This document shows, one piece after another, positions 29,081 through 39,463 of a DNA stretch of 64,000 nucleotides. The notes under the pieces were generated by a model, which searched no databases, was not told the DNA's origin, and saw only the letters and a program-made list of their open reading frames with translations. Positions within the stretch are counted from its first letter, which is position 1. Each line of letters begins with the position of its first letter. The stretch covers positions 1-64,000 of the forward strand of contig NZ_JACVCV010000019.1 of assembly GCF_017811155.1 (NCBI RefSeq). Direction: 5' to 3'. The stretch is from Lunatimonas salinarum. GTDB taxonomy: Bacteria > Bacteroidota > Bacteroidia > Cytophagales > Cyclobacteriaceae. Made by a program: the position numbers and the translations under genes.

Positions 29081-32000
29081 ATGATCCAACCACCAGTGCT
29101 CCATACTTCTCTGCTTGAATCGGGTAGCCTGCTGTCTTCCATCAGAATACCTCGAACAGACACCTCGTTGAACCGATCGTTATACGAGATGGCAGAGCGA
29201 TTGACACTTGCTCAAAATGCGATAGCCGGCGTAATCACGTCCATTGATGAGGGATACGTGTATGTGTTTTCGAACCAAGATTGGTCGGAGACTGCTATTG
29301 AGCACATAGGAATCTTCTGTCAGTGCACCGCTCTGGGAAATCAGCACACGAACGAACAAGAAGATTGGCTAAATGGGGTAAAAGACAGATTAAATGATCT
29401 CATCGGCAACAAGGACATACACGTAGTCAATCAGTTCCTCCTAAAAGGCGACCTCGGAAACCCAATAGGAACAATAAGCCTATTGGATACGAACCCAAAG
29501 GCGCTTTCTGCCTCCCAGAAACGAATGATTGAGCTGCTTGCAAAAGACACCAAAAAGCTCCTTCAAGACCGGGTAGCCGGCAAAACACGGCAAGTACACT
29601 ATTCGGAAAAAGCATTGGCCGAACTGAAACGGCATCTAGGAGCACTGTTATGCCGCTCCGGAAACTTGGTACTTCTTTTGAATAGCGAAAATAGGGTTGT
29701 TTCCTACCTCTGCGAAAGCAAGGCAGTCTTTCCAATCAATCCTACTTATTTTGTTGGAAGATGTGCGGCGGATATTCCCTTTTTAGAAGGGAATCTGTCG
29801 CGTATAGAAAATCAGATCCAACGGGCAAAGGTAAGCCGAACCCGAATTACCGAGCAGTATTTTTTTGCTACAGGAAGCCAAAGTAGGTGGTATGAGCTCA
29901 GCTTTGCCTGCCTGAACTTTCCAGACGAAAACTGCGACGTCTATTGCATCATAGAAGATATCCAACATAAGAAGTCGAGGCAGGGAAACCTGCTTCGGAC
30001 CATCATCGACAATATCCCCAGCAGTATCTACACCAAAAACCTGCAACATCAAAAGGTCTTGGTAAACCGTGCGGAATTGGAATTCCTCGGATTTTCGGAA
30101 AGTAGCGAGGTGGTAGGCAAAACCGACCAAGAGCTTTACCCGGCGGAAATTGCTGACACCGCCTTCGAAGAAGATCGGTGGGTGATGGAGGATGGAGGTA
30201 AAATCATCAACAAAGAAGTGAAATTAGTGAAGCCAGACGGTTCTATCCGATACTGCCTGATCTCAAAAATCCCGCTGGAAAATGCAGCTGGAGAAATTGA
30301 CGGACTGGTGGGCATCACTACCGATATTACGCCCCGTAAGGAAGCAGGATTGCTCCTTTCCGAAAAATCCCAAAGGCTGGACTCCATCATTAAGGGTACT
30401 CACGCCGGAACCTGGGAGTGGAACATCCAAAGTGGTACACGTATTTACAACGAACGATGGGGAAAAATCCTCGGATATTCCGGCGAGGAGCTGCAGAAAG
30501 GAGAAATACCCTCTTTTGACCAGCTTTGTCATCCCGAGGATTACGAGAAATGCAAGGACCTACTTGAAGCACATTTTAACGGAAAATCGGATTATTACCA
30601 ATGTGAAATCAGGCTAAAACACCGAAGCGGTCACTGGGTGTGGGTGATGGACCGCGGTAAGATCGGATCGTGGACGGATATGGGCAGGCCGCTATTGATG
30701 TACGGAACACATCAAGATATTAGAGACCGCAAAGAATTGGAATTTGAGCTGAAGTCAAATCTGGAGAAATTCAGGCTTCTGTTTGATCTATCCCCGGTGG
30801 GAATTGTTCTCAGTGATTATGAAACGGGCCAATTTCTAGAAGTGAACCATGCCCTACTGCTCGCTACCGCTTACGACAAGCCTGCTTTTCTACAACTCAC
30901 TTTTGAGCAGCTTGTCTCGTCGGATTTTAAGCAGTTTGAAACCGCCTGGAGAAGCGCTTTGGAAAAGGTCGGAGAATATGGTCCCTTGGAACAATCATTT
31001 TTAACGAAAGACGGCAAAAGTACTCCCGTGCTGATGAATGGTATACGATACCTAAACAACCAAAACCGATGGGTGGTCCTTTCCGTGGTTCAGGATATTT
31101 CAGAGCAGAAAAAACAAGCCGAGCAACTTCAGGAGGCAAAGGAATCCGCTGAAAACGCCAATCAGGCAAAATCTGCATTTCTTGCCAATATGAGCCATGA
31201 AATCCGGACACCGCTAAATGGAGTGATTGGATTTACGGACCTACTGATGAAAACGCCGCTCTCCGACACCCAGCTGCAATACATGCAAACGGTACATCAT
31301 TCGGCCCATTCCCTACTAGATCTCATCAACGATATCCTTGACTTTTCCAAAATAGAAGCAGGAAAGATGGAGCTGTCTATTGCTAGGACAGACTTGTTTC
31401 ACTTAGGCGAACAAGTCGCGGAGATCACGAAATACCAGGCACATGCCAAAGGGCTCGAGTTGCTGGTTAATGTATCGAGAAGCCTTCCTCGGTATATTTT
31501 TGTAGACGATGTTCGCTTGAGGCAAATCTTGGTAAACCTTCTGACCAATGCGGTCAAATTTACTCAGAAAGGCGAAGTTGAATTGAAAGTACTTGAACTG
31601 GATGCAGTGGCCAAACACACCCGGCTCTATCGATTTTCCGTTAGGGATACCGGCATTGGCATTGCCCAAGATAAAAGGGAAAAGATTTTCGAAGCCTTTT
31701 CGCAAGAAGATGCCAGTACTACACGAAAATTTGGTGGCACAGGGCTGGGATTGGCCATTTCAAACAAGCTATTGGAACTTATGGGTTCCAAATTGGAGCT
31801 GGAAAGTACACTGGGCAGGGGAAGTACATTCTACTTTGACTTGGCATTGTCCGTGGAGGAAGGAGAAAAAGCTGCTTCCCAGCCAATTGAAGCGGTTAAA
31901 CACATTCTGGTAGTAGACGACAACGCCACGAATCGATCGCTCATGCATGAAATGTTACAAGAAAAAGGGGTGAAGGTAAGCCTCGCAGAAAACGGGCTCA

Positions 32001-32704
32001 AGTGCCTTCACCTACTTGAAAATGAAGCAGACATTGACTTGATCCTCATGGATTACCGCATGCCTTTTTTAAGTGGGATAGAAACCGCCGAAAAAATCCG
32101 ACAGAATAGTTTATTTGATAAAAGAGAAATACCCATTGTATTGCTATCAAGTTCCAGCGAGGAAAACCTTGACAACGAGAGACTTAACACACTAAAGATC
32201 CACCAAAAGCTAGTCAAACCGGTCAAACTTGACCAAATAGATGAGGCCATCCGAAAAATCCGTGGAGAATTCCCACGAAGTGGGTCGGCACCTATGGCTG
32301 AACAACCCGAATTCCTCGGATCGAAGCCGTTTTCTGTACTAGTGGCTGAAGACAACCCCGTCAACATGAAGTTGACCAAGGCAATCCTCCAGCGAATCAG
32401 CCCAAATATCGAAGTAATCGAAAAAGTCAATGGCTTGGAGGCCTACGAGTACGTCACAGAACAGACGCCAGACCTGATTCTAATGGATGTTCAAATGCCG
32501 ATTATGAACGGCTATGAAACTTCGAGGGCCATCCGTAATCTCCAAAATGGGACGTCGGTCCCCATTTTGGCCCTCACGGCCGGAACAGTGATGGGAGAGA
32601 AAGAGCGCTGTTTAGAAGCCGGTATGAACGATTACCTCACAAAACCAATCGTTCAGGACCTGTTGATCAACTTTATTCGTGATCGTATTCAGCAGCAAGT
32701 TTAA
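29081..32704 (+). CDS. Hybrid sensor histidine kinase with PAS domains and two receivers
   Basis: This 1207-residue signalling protein has no obvious membrane helix. It begins with a GAF-like sensor (about 30-180) and an unassigned region. Three PAS domains follow (about 307-420, 430-555 and 560-680), including NIPSSIYTKNLQHQ. The HisKA helix carries His706 (ANMSHEIRTPLNGVIGF). The ATPase domain (about 810-925) has NLLTNAVKF, DTGIGI and GTGLGLAI. Two receivers have phosphoacceptors Asp991 (LILMDYRMP) and Asp1136 (LILMDVQMP). No response regulator or Hpt gene is adjacent, so output must act elsewhere. The signal is unknown, but PAS and GAF domains suggest a cytosolic redox or ligand cue. Confidence 0.95.
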   Translation: MIQPPVLHTSLLESGSLLSSIRIPRTDTSLNRSLYEMAERLTLAQNAIAGVITSIDEGYVYVFSNQDWSETAIEHIGIFCQCTALGNQHTNEQEDWLNGVKDRLNDLIGNKDIHVVNQFLLKGDLGNPIGTISLLDTNPKALSASQKRMIELLAKDTKKLLQDRVAGKTRQVHYSEKALAELKRHLGALLCRSGNLVLLLNSENRVVSYLCESKAVFPINPTYFVGRCAADIPFLEGNLSRIENQIQRAKVSRTRITEQYFFATGSQSRWYELSFACLNFPDENCDVYCIIEDIQHKKSRQGNLLRTIIDNIPSSIYTKNLQHQKVLVNRAELEFLGFSESSEVVGKTDQELYPAEIADTAFEEDRWVMEDGGKIINKEVKLVKPDGSIRYCLISKIPLENAAGEIDGLVGITTDITPRKEAGLLLSEKSQRLDSIIKGTHAGTWEWNIQSGTRIYNERWGKILGYSGEELQKGEIPSFDQLCHPEDYEKCKDLLEAHFNGKSDYYQCEIRLKHRSGHWVWVMDRGKIGSWTDMGRPLLMYGTHQDIRDRKELEFELKSNLEKFRLLFDLSPVGIVLSDYETGQFLEVNHALLLATAYDKPAFLQLTFEQLVSSDFKQFETAWRSALEKVGEYGPLEQSFLTKDGKSTPVLMNGIRYLNNQNRWVVLSVVQDISEQKKQAEQLQEAKESAENANQAKSAFLANMSHEIRTPLNGVIGFTDLLMKTPLSDTQLQYMQTVHHSAHSLLDLINDILDFSKIEAGKMELSIARTDLFHLGEQVAEITKYQAHAKGLELLVNVSRSLPRYIFVDDVRLRQILVNLLTNAVKFTQKGEVELKVLELDAVAKHTRLYRFSVRDTGIGIAQDKREKIFEAFSQEDASTTRKFGGTGLGLAISNKLLELMGSKLELESTLGRGSTFYFDLALSVEEGEKAASQPIEAVKHILVVDDNATNRSLMHEMLQEKGVKVSLAENGLKCLHLLENEADIDLILMDYRMPFLSGIETAEKIRQNSLFDKREIPIVLLSSSSEENLDNERLNTLKIHQKLVKPVKLDQIDEAIRKIRGEFPRSGSAPMAEQPEFLGSKPFSVLVAEDNPVNMKLTKAILQRISPNIEVIEKVNGLEAYEYVTEQTPDLILMDVQMPIMNGYETSRAIRNLQNGTSVPILALTAGTVMGEKERCLEAGMNDYLTKPIVQDLLINFIRDRIQQQV

Positions 32705-32931
32705 TTTCCGGGTATTTTTTAATTTTCAAATGGTCGTATCCGGTTCGAAGACGGTATATTAAAGCAGCGTGGAGAATACAAAGGTCACACCTTGCTGTCA
32801 ACGATTCAAAATTGACGCTAAAAACGTCCAAATAGGTTGTTTTTAGCCCAACAGTTGGCAAATACAAAGGAGTAGAAAGAAGCATTCAGACCGCGCTTTA
32901 GAGCCATACAAACCCGTTAAATTAGAACTAT

Positions 32932-34380
32932 ATGCAACAGAACAACAGCCCAAAAAACGACGATTCGAGGAGAGATTTCCTCAAAAAAACATCCATGGCG
33001 GCAGTATCTTCCTTTTTTATCGTGCCCAGGCATGTGTTAGGTGCCGGATACATCGCACCGAGTGACAAATTAAACATTGCCGGGATCGGCGTAGGCGGAA
33101 AGGGCAGGAGTGACCTTACCTCCTTTGCCAAAAGCCCAAACGTAAATATTGTTTCACTTTGCGACGTGGATGACCGGATGACTGCCGAATCCAAGAAAAA
33201 CTTCCCGAAGGCTACTTTTTACAAGGATTTCAGGGAGATGCTTTCCAAAGAAAAAGATACCATTGACGCCTGTTCGATCTCTACACCGGACCATACACAT
33301 GCGGTTGCGACCATTGCCGCCATGCAAATGGGAAAACACGTCTATACTCAAAAGCCATTAACCCATAGTATACTTGAAGCGCGGGTATTGGCAGAGGCCG
33401 CAAAAAAATACAAAGTGGTCACTCAAATGGGTAACCAAGGAGGCTCCGGTGATGGCGTCCGGCGGATGAAAGAAATATATGATTCCGGCATCATCGGAAC
33501 CGTAGAAAAAGTACAGTGTTGGACAAATCGCCCCGTATGGCCTCAGGCAGTTCCCACCGACAAAACCTTCAAAATACCCAAGGAGTTGGATTTTGACCTG
33601 TGGTTAGGTCCGGCACCAAAAGTCCCTTACAATGAAGCTTACTTGCCTTGGAATTGGCGGGGTTGGTGGCCCTATGGAACCGGGGCACTTGGCGACATGG
33701 CTTGCCACATCATGGATCCAGTCTTTCGCATTTTACCTATTGACTTCCCGAATTCGGTAGAATGCAGCGTGGCGGGTACTTGGATGTTTACCCTGCGCGA
33801 GCAAGACCATAACCCAGACTGGACACCATTTTCGACCTCTATTCACCTGAATTATCCTCGCAAAGATGCCAAAGGAGATATCAAAGTAAGCTGGTACGAT
33901 GGAGGAATCCTCCCGGAAAAACCAGAGGAACTACTCCCCGGTGAGTCCTTTGGCAACTCGGATGGAGGGGTTCTCTTCATCGGAACCAAAGGTAAGCTGA
34001 TGGCGGATTGTTACGGTGCCAACCCTCGATTACTGCCATTAAAGGACAATGAAATCCTCAGTATTCCAGAAACCATAAAGCGGGTACCGGATCAGGACCA
34101 CTACCTAAACTGGGTAAATGCCTGCCTGGCAGGGTACGGCAATGCAGAAACGAGCTCTCCATTTGAATACGCAGGACCATTTACCGAAAGCATACTGATC
34201 GGCAATGTGGCCATCCGAAGCTGGATGCTACGCGACAATCCCGAAGCACGACGAAGCGACGAACGCTACCTCGGCCGCAAAAAATTACTGTGGGATTCTG
34301 CCAATATGAAAGTAACTAATTACGACAATGCCAATCAGTTCGTTGCCAGAGAGTACCGCGAAGGGTGGAGCCTTGGATAA
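32932..34380 (+). CDS. Gfo/Idh/MocA-family oxidoreductase, Tat-exported
   Basis: This 482-residue NAD(P)-dependent sugar-type oxidoreductase has a Tat signal: SRRDFLKKTSMAAVSSFFIV. The Rossmann domain starts IAGIGVGGKG, with the family lysine region YTQKPLTHSILEARVLAEAA. The C-terminal domain resembles the long secreted Bacteroidota/Planctomycete members that act on carbohydrates (WLGPAPKVPYNEAYLPWNWR). Export with bound cofactor is the usual reason for Tat use. It ends before a terminator and stands upstream of the FG-GAP/haloperoxidase genes, which may or may not be functionally linked. Confidence 0.93.
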   Translation: MQQNNSPKNDDSRRDFLKKTSMAAVSSFFIVPRHVLGAGYIAPSDKLNIAGIGVGGKGRSDLTSFAKSPNVNIVSLCDVDDRMTAESKKNFPKATFYKDFREMLSKEKDTIDACSISTPDHTHAVATIAAMQMGKHVYTQKPLTHSILEARVLAEAAKKYKVVTQMGNQGGSGDGVRRMKEIYDSGIIGTVEKVQCWTNRPVWPQAVPTDKTFKIPKELDFDLWLGPAPKVPYNEAYLPWNWRGWWPYGTGALGDMACHIMDPVFRILPIDFPNSVECSVAGTWMFTLREQDHNPDWTPFSTSIHLNYPRKDAKGDIKVSWYDGGILPEKPEELLPGESFGNSDGGVLFIGTKGKLMADCYGANPRLLPLKDNEILSIPETIKRVPDQDHYLNWVNACLAGYGNAETSSPFEYAGPFTESILIGNVAIRSWMLRDNPEARRSDERYLGRKKLLWDSANMKVTNYDNANQFVAREYREGWSLG

Positions 34381-34412
34381 TGAGTGAGCTCTGCGGTAAC
34401 TTCAATTAAATC

Positions 34413-34449
34413 AAATGCCTCTGTGATCTCCTTGCAGAGGCATTTTTAT
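34413..34449 (+). terminator. Intrinsic terminator after the Gfo/Idh/MocA gene
   Basis: AAATGCCTCTG pairs with CAGAGGCATTT around an 11-base loop and runs into TTTTATT. It separates the oxidoreductase from the next operon. Confidence 0.85.
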
Positions 34450-34544
34450 TGCACTACATTACCGCGACAGTCCCACTCCAACTGCCTTGCCCAAGCCAAA
34501 CCACCTTCCGTTCAAACAACTGCTCGGGTTCTTACCGAATTTAC

Positions 34545-34552
34545 TATATTTG
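34545..34552 (+). promoter_or_regulatory. Predicted -7 element upstream of the FG-GAP lipoprotein
   Basis: TAtaTTTG matches the Bacteroidota -7 consensus and lies 13 bases upstream of the ATG at 34565. That implies a very short leader, or a start at the second ATG at 34571. A matching -33 TTTG is not evident. Confidence 0.5.
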
Positions 34553-34564
34553 TAATCCAAATAA

Positions 34565-37500
34565 ATGAAAATGACCCCGTTGAGTTGCCGAAACCTTCCC
34601 TCTCTTGTATTGATCGCCCTTACCTTCTCCTGCAGTTCTCCAGAACAAACCGGCGAAAAACCAGTACCTGATACACCACCGCTATTCACCCTACTTTCTG
34701 CAGAAACCACCGGAATTACCTTTGAGAATACCCTCACAGAAGCGCTGAATACCAATATCCTGATGTACGAGTATTTCTACAACGGCGGAGGGGTGGCCGT
34801 TGGCGACCTAAATGGCGATGGGCTGGAAGATATCTATTTTACCGGAAACATGGTACCCAATAAGCTCTACCTGAACAAAGGGGCTATGCAATTCGAAGAC
34901 ATCACTGCGAAAGCAAATGTGGCGGGTAGGCCTGGCCCTTGGGCAACAGGCGTTACCATGGCCGATGTGAACGGTGACGGAATGCTGGATATCTATGTTT
35001 GCTATTCTGGATCCCTACCTCCGGAGAAAAGACGCAACCAACTTTTTATCAACCAAGGCCCTGACGAAATGGGGATCCCAATCTTTTCGGAAGAAGCCGA
35101 ACATTTTGGGATAGACAGCGAAGCCACGTCTACCCAAGGCGTTTTCTTTGACATGGACAACGACGGAGATTTAGACCTCTTCCTGCTGAACCATAACCCA
35201 AAGTCTCTTCCCATTCTGGACGAATCAAACACGGTAGAAATTTTGAAGCATCCCGACCAAGCAGGGCCACAGCTATTTCGGAACGACAACGGAAGGTTCA
35301 CGGAAACTACCGAAATGGCCGGCATTTTTAACTCCGCCCTCTCCTATGGACTGGGTGCCGGGGTATCGGATATAAACGGTGACGGGTATTTGGACATTTA
35401 TGTCAGCAATGATTACACGGTACCCGATTACCTATATATCAATCAGGGCAACGGAACCTTCAAAGACCAGCTTGGAGAAAGCATGGGACATATTTCCAAC
35501 TTCTCCATGGGCAGCGATATTGCCGACATCAATAATGACGGCCTGGTGGATATCTTCACACTGGATATGCTGCCTGAAGACAATCGGCGACAAAAATTGC
35601 TGATGGCACCTGATAACTATGAAAAGTTTGAGTTTAACCTGCGGGTGGGTTTTCACCACCAATACATGCGGAACATGCTGCATCTCAACCATGGCAACGG
35701 CACCTTTAGTGAAATTGGCCAGCTTTCAGGAATCTCCAATACCGATTGGAGCTGGTCTGCACTTTTTGCCGATTTTGACAATGACGGATGGAAAGACCTC
35801 TACATCACCAATGGTTACCACAGAGACTATACCAATCAGGACTTCCTGAAATACATGGCCGATTACATTAAAAAATACCAAGGCCTCAGACGGGAGAATG
35901 TACTGGAACTGGTGTATTCCATGCCTTCCTCCAACGTGATCAATTACCTATTTCAAAATACCGGGGGGCTAACGTTTGAAAACCAGACCTCTTCTTGGGG
36001 ACTGGCCCAAGTAGCCAATAGCAACGGGGCCGCCTATGCAGATCTTGACAACGACGGCGACTTAGATCTCATCGTGAACAATGTGTCCCTTCCGGCATTT
36101 GTCTATAGAAATGAAACCGACACGCAGCGATCAAACCACTACCTAAAACTCATGTTGGAAGGGGAAAACAAAAATACCCAGGGAGTGGGAGCCAAAGTCA
36201 CTGTCTATCATAACGGTACGAAGCTGTTGCTGGAGCAAATGCCCACCCGGGGATACCAGTCAAGCGTGTCTCCCATTTTGCATATAGGTTTAGGCAGGGT
36301 AACCAAGGTGGACTCGGTCCATATCTATTGGCCCAGCGGAAAGGCACAAACACTCCCCCAACTAACTGCAGATCAAACCTTGACCCTGCGGGAATCAGAA
36401 GGGAAGCAACTGTCTATCTCACGTACAATTCCCAAACCTATCCTTAAACCCAGCAAAGTGCCCTTCGACAACATCCAACCAAGGTATACGCTCAACGATT
36501 TTAAGCGTCAGCCACTCTTGGTAAATCCTTTGTCGTTTGTAGGGCCGGTGATGGCAAAAGCAGACGTAAACGGAGATGGACTTGAGGACGTTTTTGTAGG
36601 TGCCGATGCGGGTTTTGCTTCAAAGCTCTATCTGCAGTCCCCTCAGGGAACCTTCCGAGAAGGCAATATCACAGCATTCGCTGAAGATATGGATCATACC
36701 GATTCGCAAGCCCTCTTTGCGGACGTGAATGGAGACGGCTTCATCGATTTATATGTGGGAAGTGGCGGATATGGTAATTTCATGCCCAAAGACCCAAAGC
36801 TACAGGACCGAATCTACTTGAACGATGGAAAAGGCAACTTCAATATAGGCGGAGATCTACTCCCAGAAATGTTTACTAGTACGGGAACCGTTGCGGCAAC
36901 AGATCTGACTGGGAACGGGCTACCGGACCTCTTTGTGGGTGGCAGGGTGATTCCCGGTAGGTACCCTGAAATTCCGGAGTCCTACCTATTGATCAATGAC
37001 GGCACAGGCAAGTATTCGGTACAAACAGACCAATGGTCTCCTGACCTAAAAAAAGCCGGACTGGTGAGCGATGCTGCATGGGCGGACTTGAATGGTGATG
37101 GAGCCGAAGAGCTTATCGTGGTAGGAGAATGGATGCCCATTCGTATATTTGGCAAGTCCGGGAATGCATTGGTCGAAACCGGAGAAGCATGGATGGAATA
37201 CCCCCATGAGGGATGGTGGAACACCCTTTGGGTAGGAGATCTCAACGGAGATGGAAAACCAGACATACTTGTTGGAAATCAAGGCCTAAATAGTCAGGCG
37301 CGGGCATCTTTGGAAGAACCCGCAGAGCTTCATTACAAGGATTTTGATAATAATGGTGCAGTAGACCCCATTCTTTCCTTTTACATCCAAGGCAAAAGCT
37401 ATCCCTACCTCACCCGTGATGAACTTCTCGATCAGCTATCCATGATGCGGACACGATTTACCAACTACGCTGCCTATGCGGACGCCACATTAACGGATAT

Positions 37501-37933
37501 TTTTACAAAAGATGAACTAAAAGATGCAGGCTATGCAAAAGCCACCAACCTCAAAACCTCGCTCTTTTTATCCCAGCCCGACGGCACGCTGAAAATGCAG
37601 CCATTACCCATTGAAGCACAATTTTCACCGGTTTTTTCAATCTTGGTCAGCGACTTCGATAGGGATGGCCACCCGGATATCCTATTAGGCGGTAATATCG
37701 AAAAGGCCAGGTTGCGGTTCGGAAAATACGATGCCAACTATGGAACCTTGCTTAAAGGAGATGGAACCGGCAATTTCAGGTATCTTCCACAGCTAAGTAG
37801 TGGGCTTCGGATCATAGGCGATATCAGAAGTATGCTTATGGTGAACGATTTGGTCCTTTTTGGCATTAATCAAAAAGGAATCATCGCGTACGAAATGGCT
37901 ACACCTCCAACCATTAAATCCGGGAATGAATGA
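34565..37933 (+). CDS. FG-GAP/VCBS repeat lipoprotein with ASPIC/UnbV domain
   Basis: This 1122-residue exported lipoprotein (LTFSCSS gives the lipidation Cys near residue 21) is built of integrin-like FG-GAP repeats. Their calcium loops recur as DLNGDGLEDIY, DVNGDGMLDIY, DMDNDGDLDLF, DINGDGYLDIY and more. A central ASPIC/UnbV domain (near residues 530-600) contains GYQSSVSPILHIGLG and HIYWPSGK. A second set of repeats follows. Such proteins form extracellular beta-propellers for binding. They are often encoded beside SusCD or haloperoxidase genes in Bacteroidota. Two haloperoxidase-like lipoproteins follow on the same strand, starting 68 bases downstream. Confidence 0.92.
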   Translation: MKMTPLSCRNLPSLVLIALTFSCSSPEQTGEKPVPDTPPLFTLLSAETTGITFENTLTEALNTNILMYEYFYNGGGVAVGDLNGDGLEDIYFTGNMVPNKLYLNKGAMQFEDITAKANVAGRPGPWATGVTMADVNGDGMLDIYVCYSGSLPPEKRRNQLFINQGPDEMGIPIFSEEAEHFGIDSEATSTQGVFFDMDNDGDLDLFLLNHNPKSLPILDESNTVEILKHPDQAGPQLFRNDNGRFTETTEMAGIFNSALSYGLGAGVSDINGDGYLDIYVSNDYTVPDYLYINQGNGTFKDQLGESMGHISNFSMGSDIADINNDGLVDIFTLDMLPEDNRRQKLLMAPDNYEKFEFNLRVGFHHQYMRNMLHLNHGNGTFSEIGQLSGISNTDWSWSALFADFDNDGWKDLYITNGYHRDYTNQDFLKYMADYIKKYQGLRRENVLELVYSMPSSNVINYLFQNTGGLTFENQTSSWGLAQVANSNGAAYADLDNDGDLDLIVNNVSLPAFVYRNETDTQRSNHYLKLMLEGENKNTQGVGAKVTVYHNGTKLLLEQMPTRGYQSSVSPILHIGLGRVTKVDSVHIYWPSGKAQTLPQLTADQTLTLRESEGKQLSISRTIPKPILKPSKVPFDNIQPRYTLNDFKRQPLLVNPLSFVGPVMAKADVNGDGLEDVFVGADAGFASKLYLQSPQGTFREGNITAFAEDMDHTDSQALFADVNGDGFIDLYVGSGGYGNFMPKDPKLQDRIYLNDGKGNFNIGGDLLPEMFTSTGTVAATDLTGNGLPDLFVGGRVIPGRYPEIPESYLLINDGTGKYSVQTDQWSPDLKKAGLVSDAAWADLNGDGAEELIVVGEWMPIRIFGKSGNALVETGEAWMEYPHEGWWNTLWVGDLNGDGKPDILVGNQGLNSQARASLEEPAELHYKDFDNNGAVDPILSFYIQGKSYPYLTRDELLDQLSMMRTRFTNYAAYADATLTDIFTKDELKDAGYAKATNLKTSLFLSQPDGTLKMQPLPIEAQFSPVFSILVSDFDRDGHPDILLGGNIEKARLRFGKYDANYGTLLKGDGTGNFRYLPQLSSGLRIIGDIRSMLMVNDLVLFGINQKGIIAYEMATPPTIKSGNE

Positions 37934-38001
37934 CGTGCCTGTGCGCTACCCGCCCTCAACTCAGACAGACGTGACAAATCAATAGAACCTTAGACTAACT
38001 T

Positions 38002-39417
38002 ATGAAACGCCTTTCCAGTCCTGTCTCAATTCATTCTTATAGACCTGCTCTGGTTAAACCGTCTGCTCGTTCACCTTTTGGGCGGCAACCCATCCTATTG
38101 GGTGTCTGCATACTCTTACTTGCCTTCGCATGCACCGGGCAAAGGGAAAAACCGACCATTTCGCTACCTGCCGGGATGATCGGGTGGATCACTGAATCAA
38201 TGACCGACTTAATGGTCAACGACATTACCAACCCGCCACTTGCAGCGAGGTTTTATGCCTATGCCGCCTTGGCCGGCTACGAAGTGGTCAGCCAAGAAGA
38301 TACCCTTTTCCAATCCATGGCAAAGGTGTTGAACGATTACCCGGACATCCCTGCGCAAAACGACCTGCCTAACCAACATACGCAGGTAAGTGCAGCGCTA
38401 GCCATGATTGAGGTCGCATCGGCGATGCAACCGTCGGGGTCTGAATTGCTGAAATTAAAGCAGTCTTTTCTGGATTCCTGTAGCGCATTGGGAATTGAAA
38501 AAAGCGCCTTATCCGATTCAGAGGCCTACGCGAAACGCATCGCCCAGCATATCCTAGCATATGCCAAGTCTGATCGCTATGCGGAGATCAGCAACTACCC
38601 GAGGTACACACCCAGCGAGGTGCCTGGTTCGTGGTACCCCACCCCCCCAGGATATTTTGCTCCGGTAGAACCTTATTTTAATACGATCAGACCATTTTCT
38701 TTAGTGAAAGCAGATCAATTCAAACCCATACCGCCAGTTAGCTTTTCGGAAAATCCCCATTCCGATTTTTTTCGATTGATGCGGCAGGTGTATGAGGTGG
38801 ACTTAACTACAGAGGCTCGAACGATCGCAGCCTTTTGGGACTGCAACCCTTTTGCGCTGGAAGAAACCGGACATTTGATGGTCGGATTAAAGCAAATTTC
38901 TCCCGGTGGACATTGGATAGGGATTACCGACATTGCCTGTAGGCAGGCAGGAGTTGGCTTCAACAAAGCCATGGAAATCACCGCCGTAGTGTCCGTTGGC
39001 CTGATGGATGGATTTTTGAGTTGCTGGGATGAAAAGTACCGAAGCAACCGGATACGGCCGGAAACAGCTATTCGAAAATACTTAGACCCTACCTATACGC
39101 CACTTCTGCAAACACCTCCCTTTCCGGAATATTTGAGTGGGCATTCTACCATTTCCACCACCTCCGCAGAGATTCTCACGCACTTTTTTGGAGATGGATT
39201 TGCCTATACCGACACGGTGGAAGAAAAGTATCACTTGGGAAGGAGGGATTTCAACTCTTTCTATGAAGCTGCCAATGAGGCCAGCATCTCCAGGCTTTAC
39301 GGAGGCATCCATTATATAGATGCCATTGAAGTAGGGCAGGAACAGGGGAAAAAAGTCGGTGAATGGATCATCGCCCAAATGACCGAAAATGGTATCGCTA
39401 ACCCCCTTTCCAAATGA
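38002..39417 (+). CDS. Vanadium-dependent haloperoxidase-like lipoprotein, copy 1
   Basis: This 471-residue lipoprotein (lipobox LLAFAC) belongs to the vanadium haloperoxidase/PAP2 superfamily. The vanadate-binding set can be laid out in the fungal chloroperoxidase spacing. Lys345 and Arg352 come from DEKYRSNRIRP, Ser379-Gly380-His381 from EYLSGHSTIS, and Arg431 with His437 from SRLYGGIHY. All are present, so it may be an active haloperoxidase or an acid phosphatase. The two activities cannot be told apart from motifs alone. It is followed by a close paralogue 46 bases downstream and preceded by an FG-GAP lipoprotein. Confidence 0.88.
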   Translation: MKRLSSPVSIHSYRPALVKPSARSPFGRQPILLGVCILLLAFACTGQREKPTISLPAGMIGWITESMTDLMVNDITNPPLAARFYAYAALAGYEVVSQEDTLFQSMAKVLNDYPDIPAQNDLPNQHTQVSAALAMIEVASAMQPSGSELLKLKQSFLDSCSALGIEKSALSDSEAYAKRIAQHILAYAKSDRYAEISNYPRYTPSEVPGSWYPTPPGYFAPVEPYFNTIRPFSLVKADQFKPIPPVSFSENPHSDFFRLMRQVYEVDLTTEARTIAAFWDCNPFALEETGHLMVGLKQISPGGHWIGITDIACRQAGVGFNKAMEITAVVSVGLMDGFLSCWDEKYRSNRIRPETAIRKYLDPTYTPLLQTPPFPEYLSGHSTISTTSAEILTHFFGDGFAYTDTVEEKYHLGRRDFNSFYEAANEASISRLYGGIHYIDAIEVGQEQGKKVGEWIIAQMTENGIANPLSK

Positions 39418-39463
39418 TGTTTAAAAAAACCCTCCGAGCCAAACGAGCATACTTAGATTTATC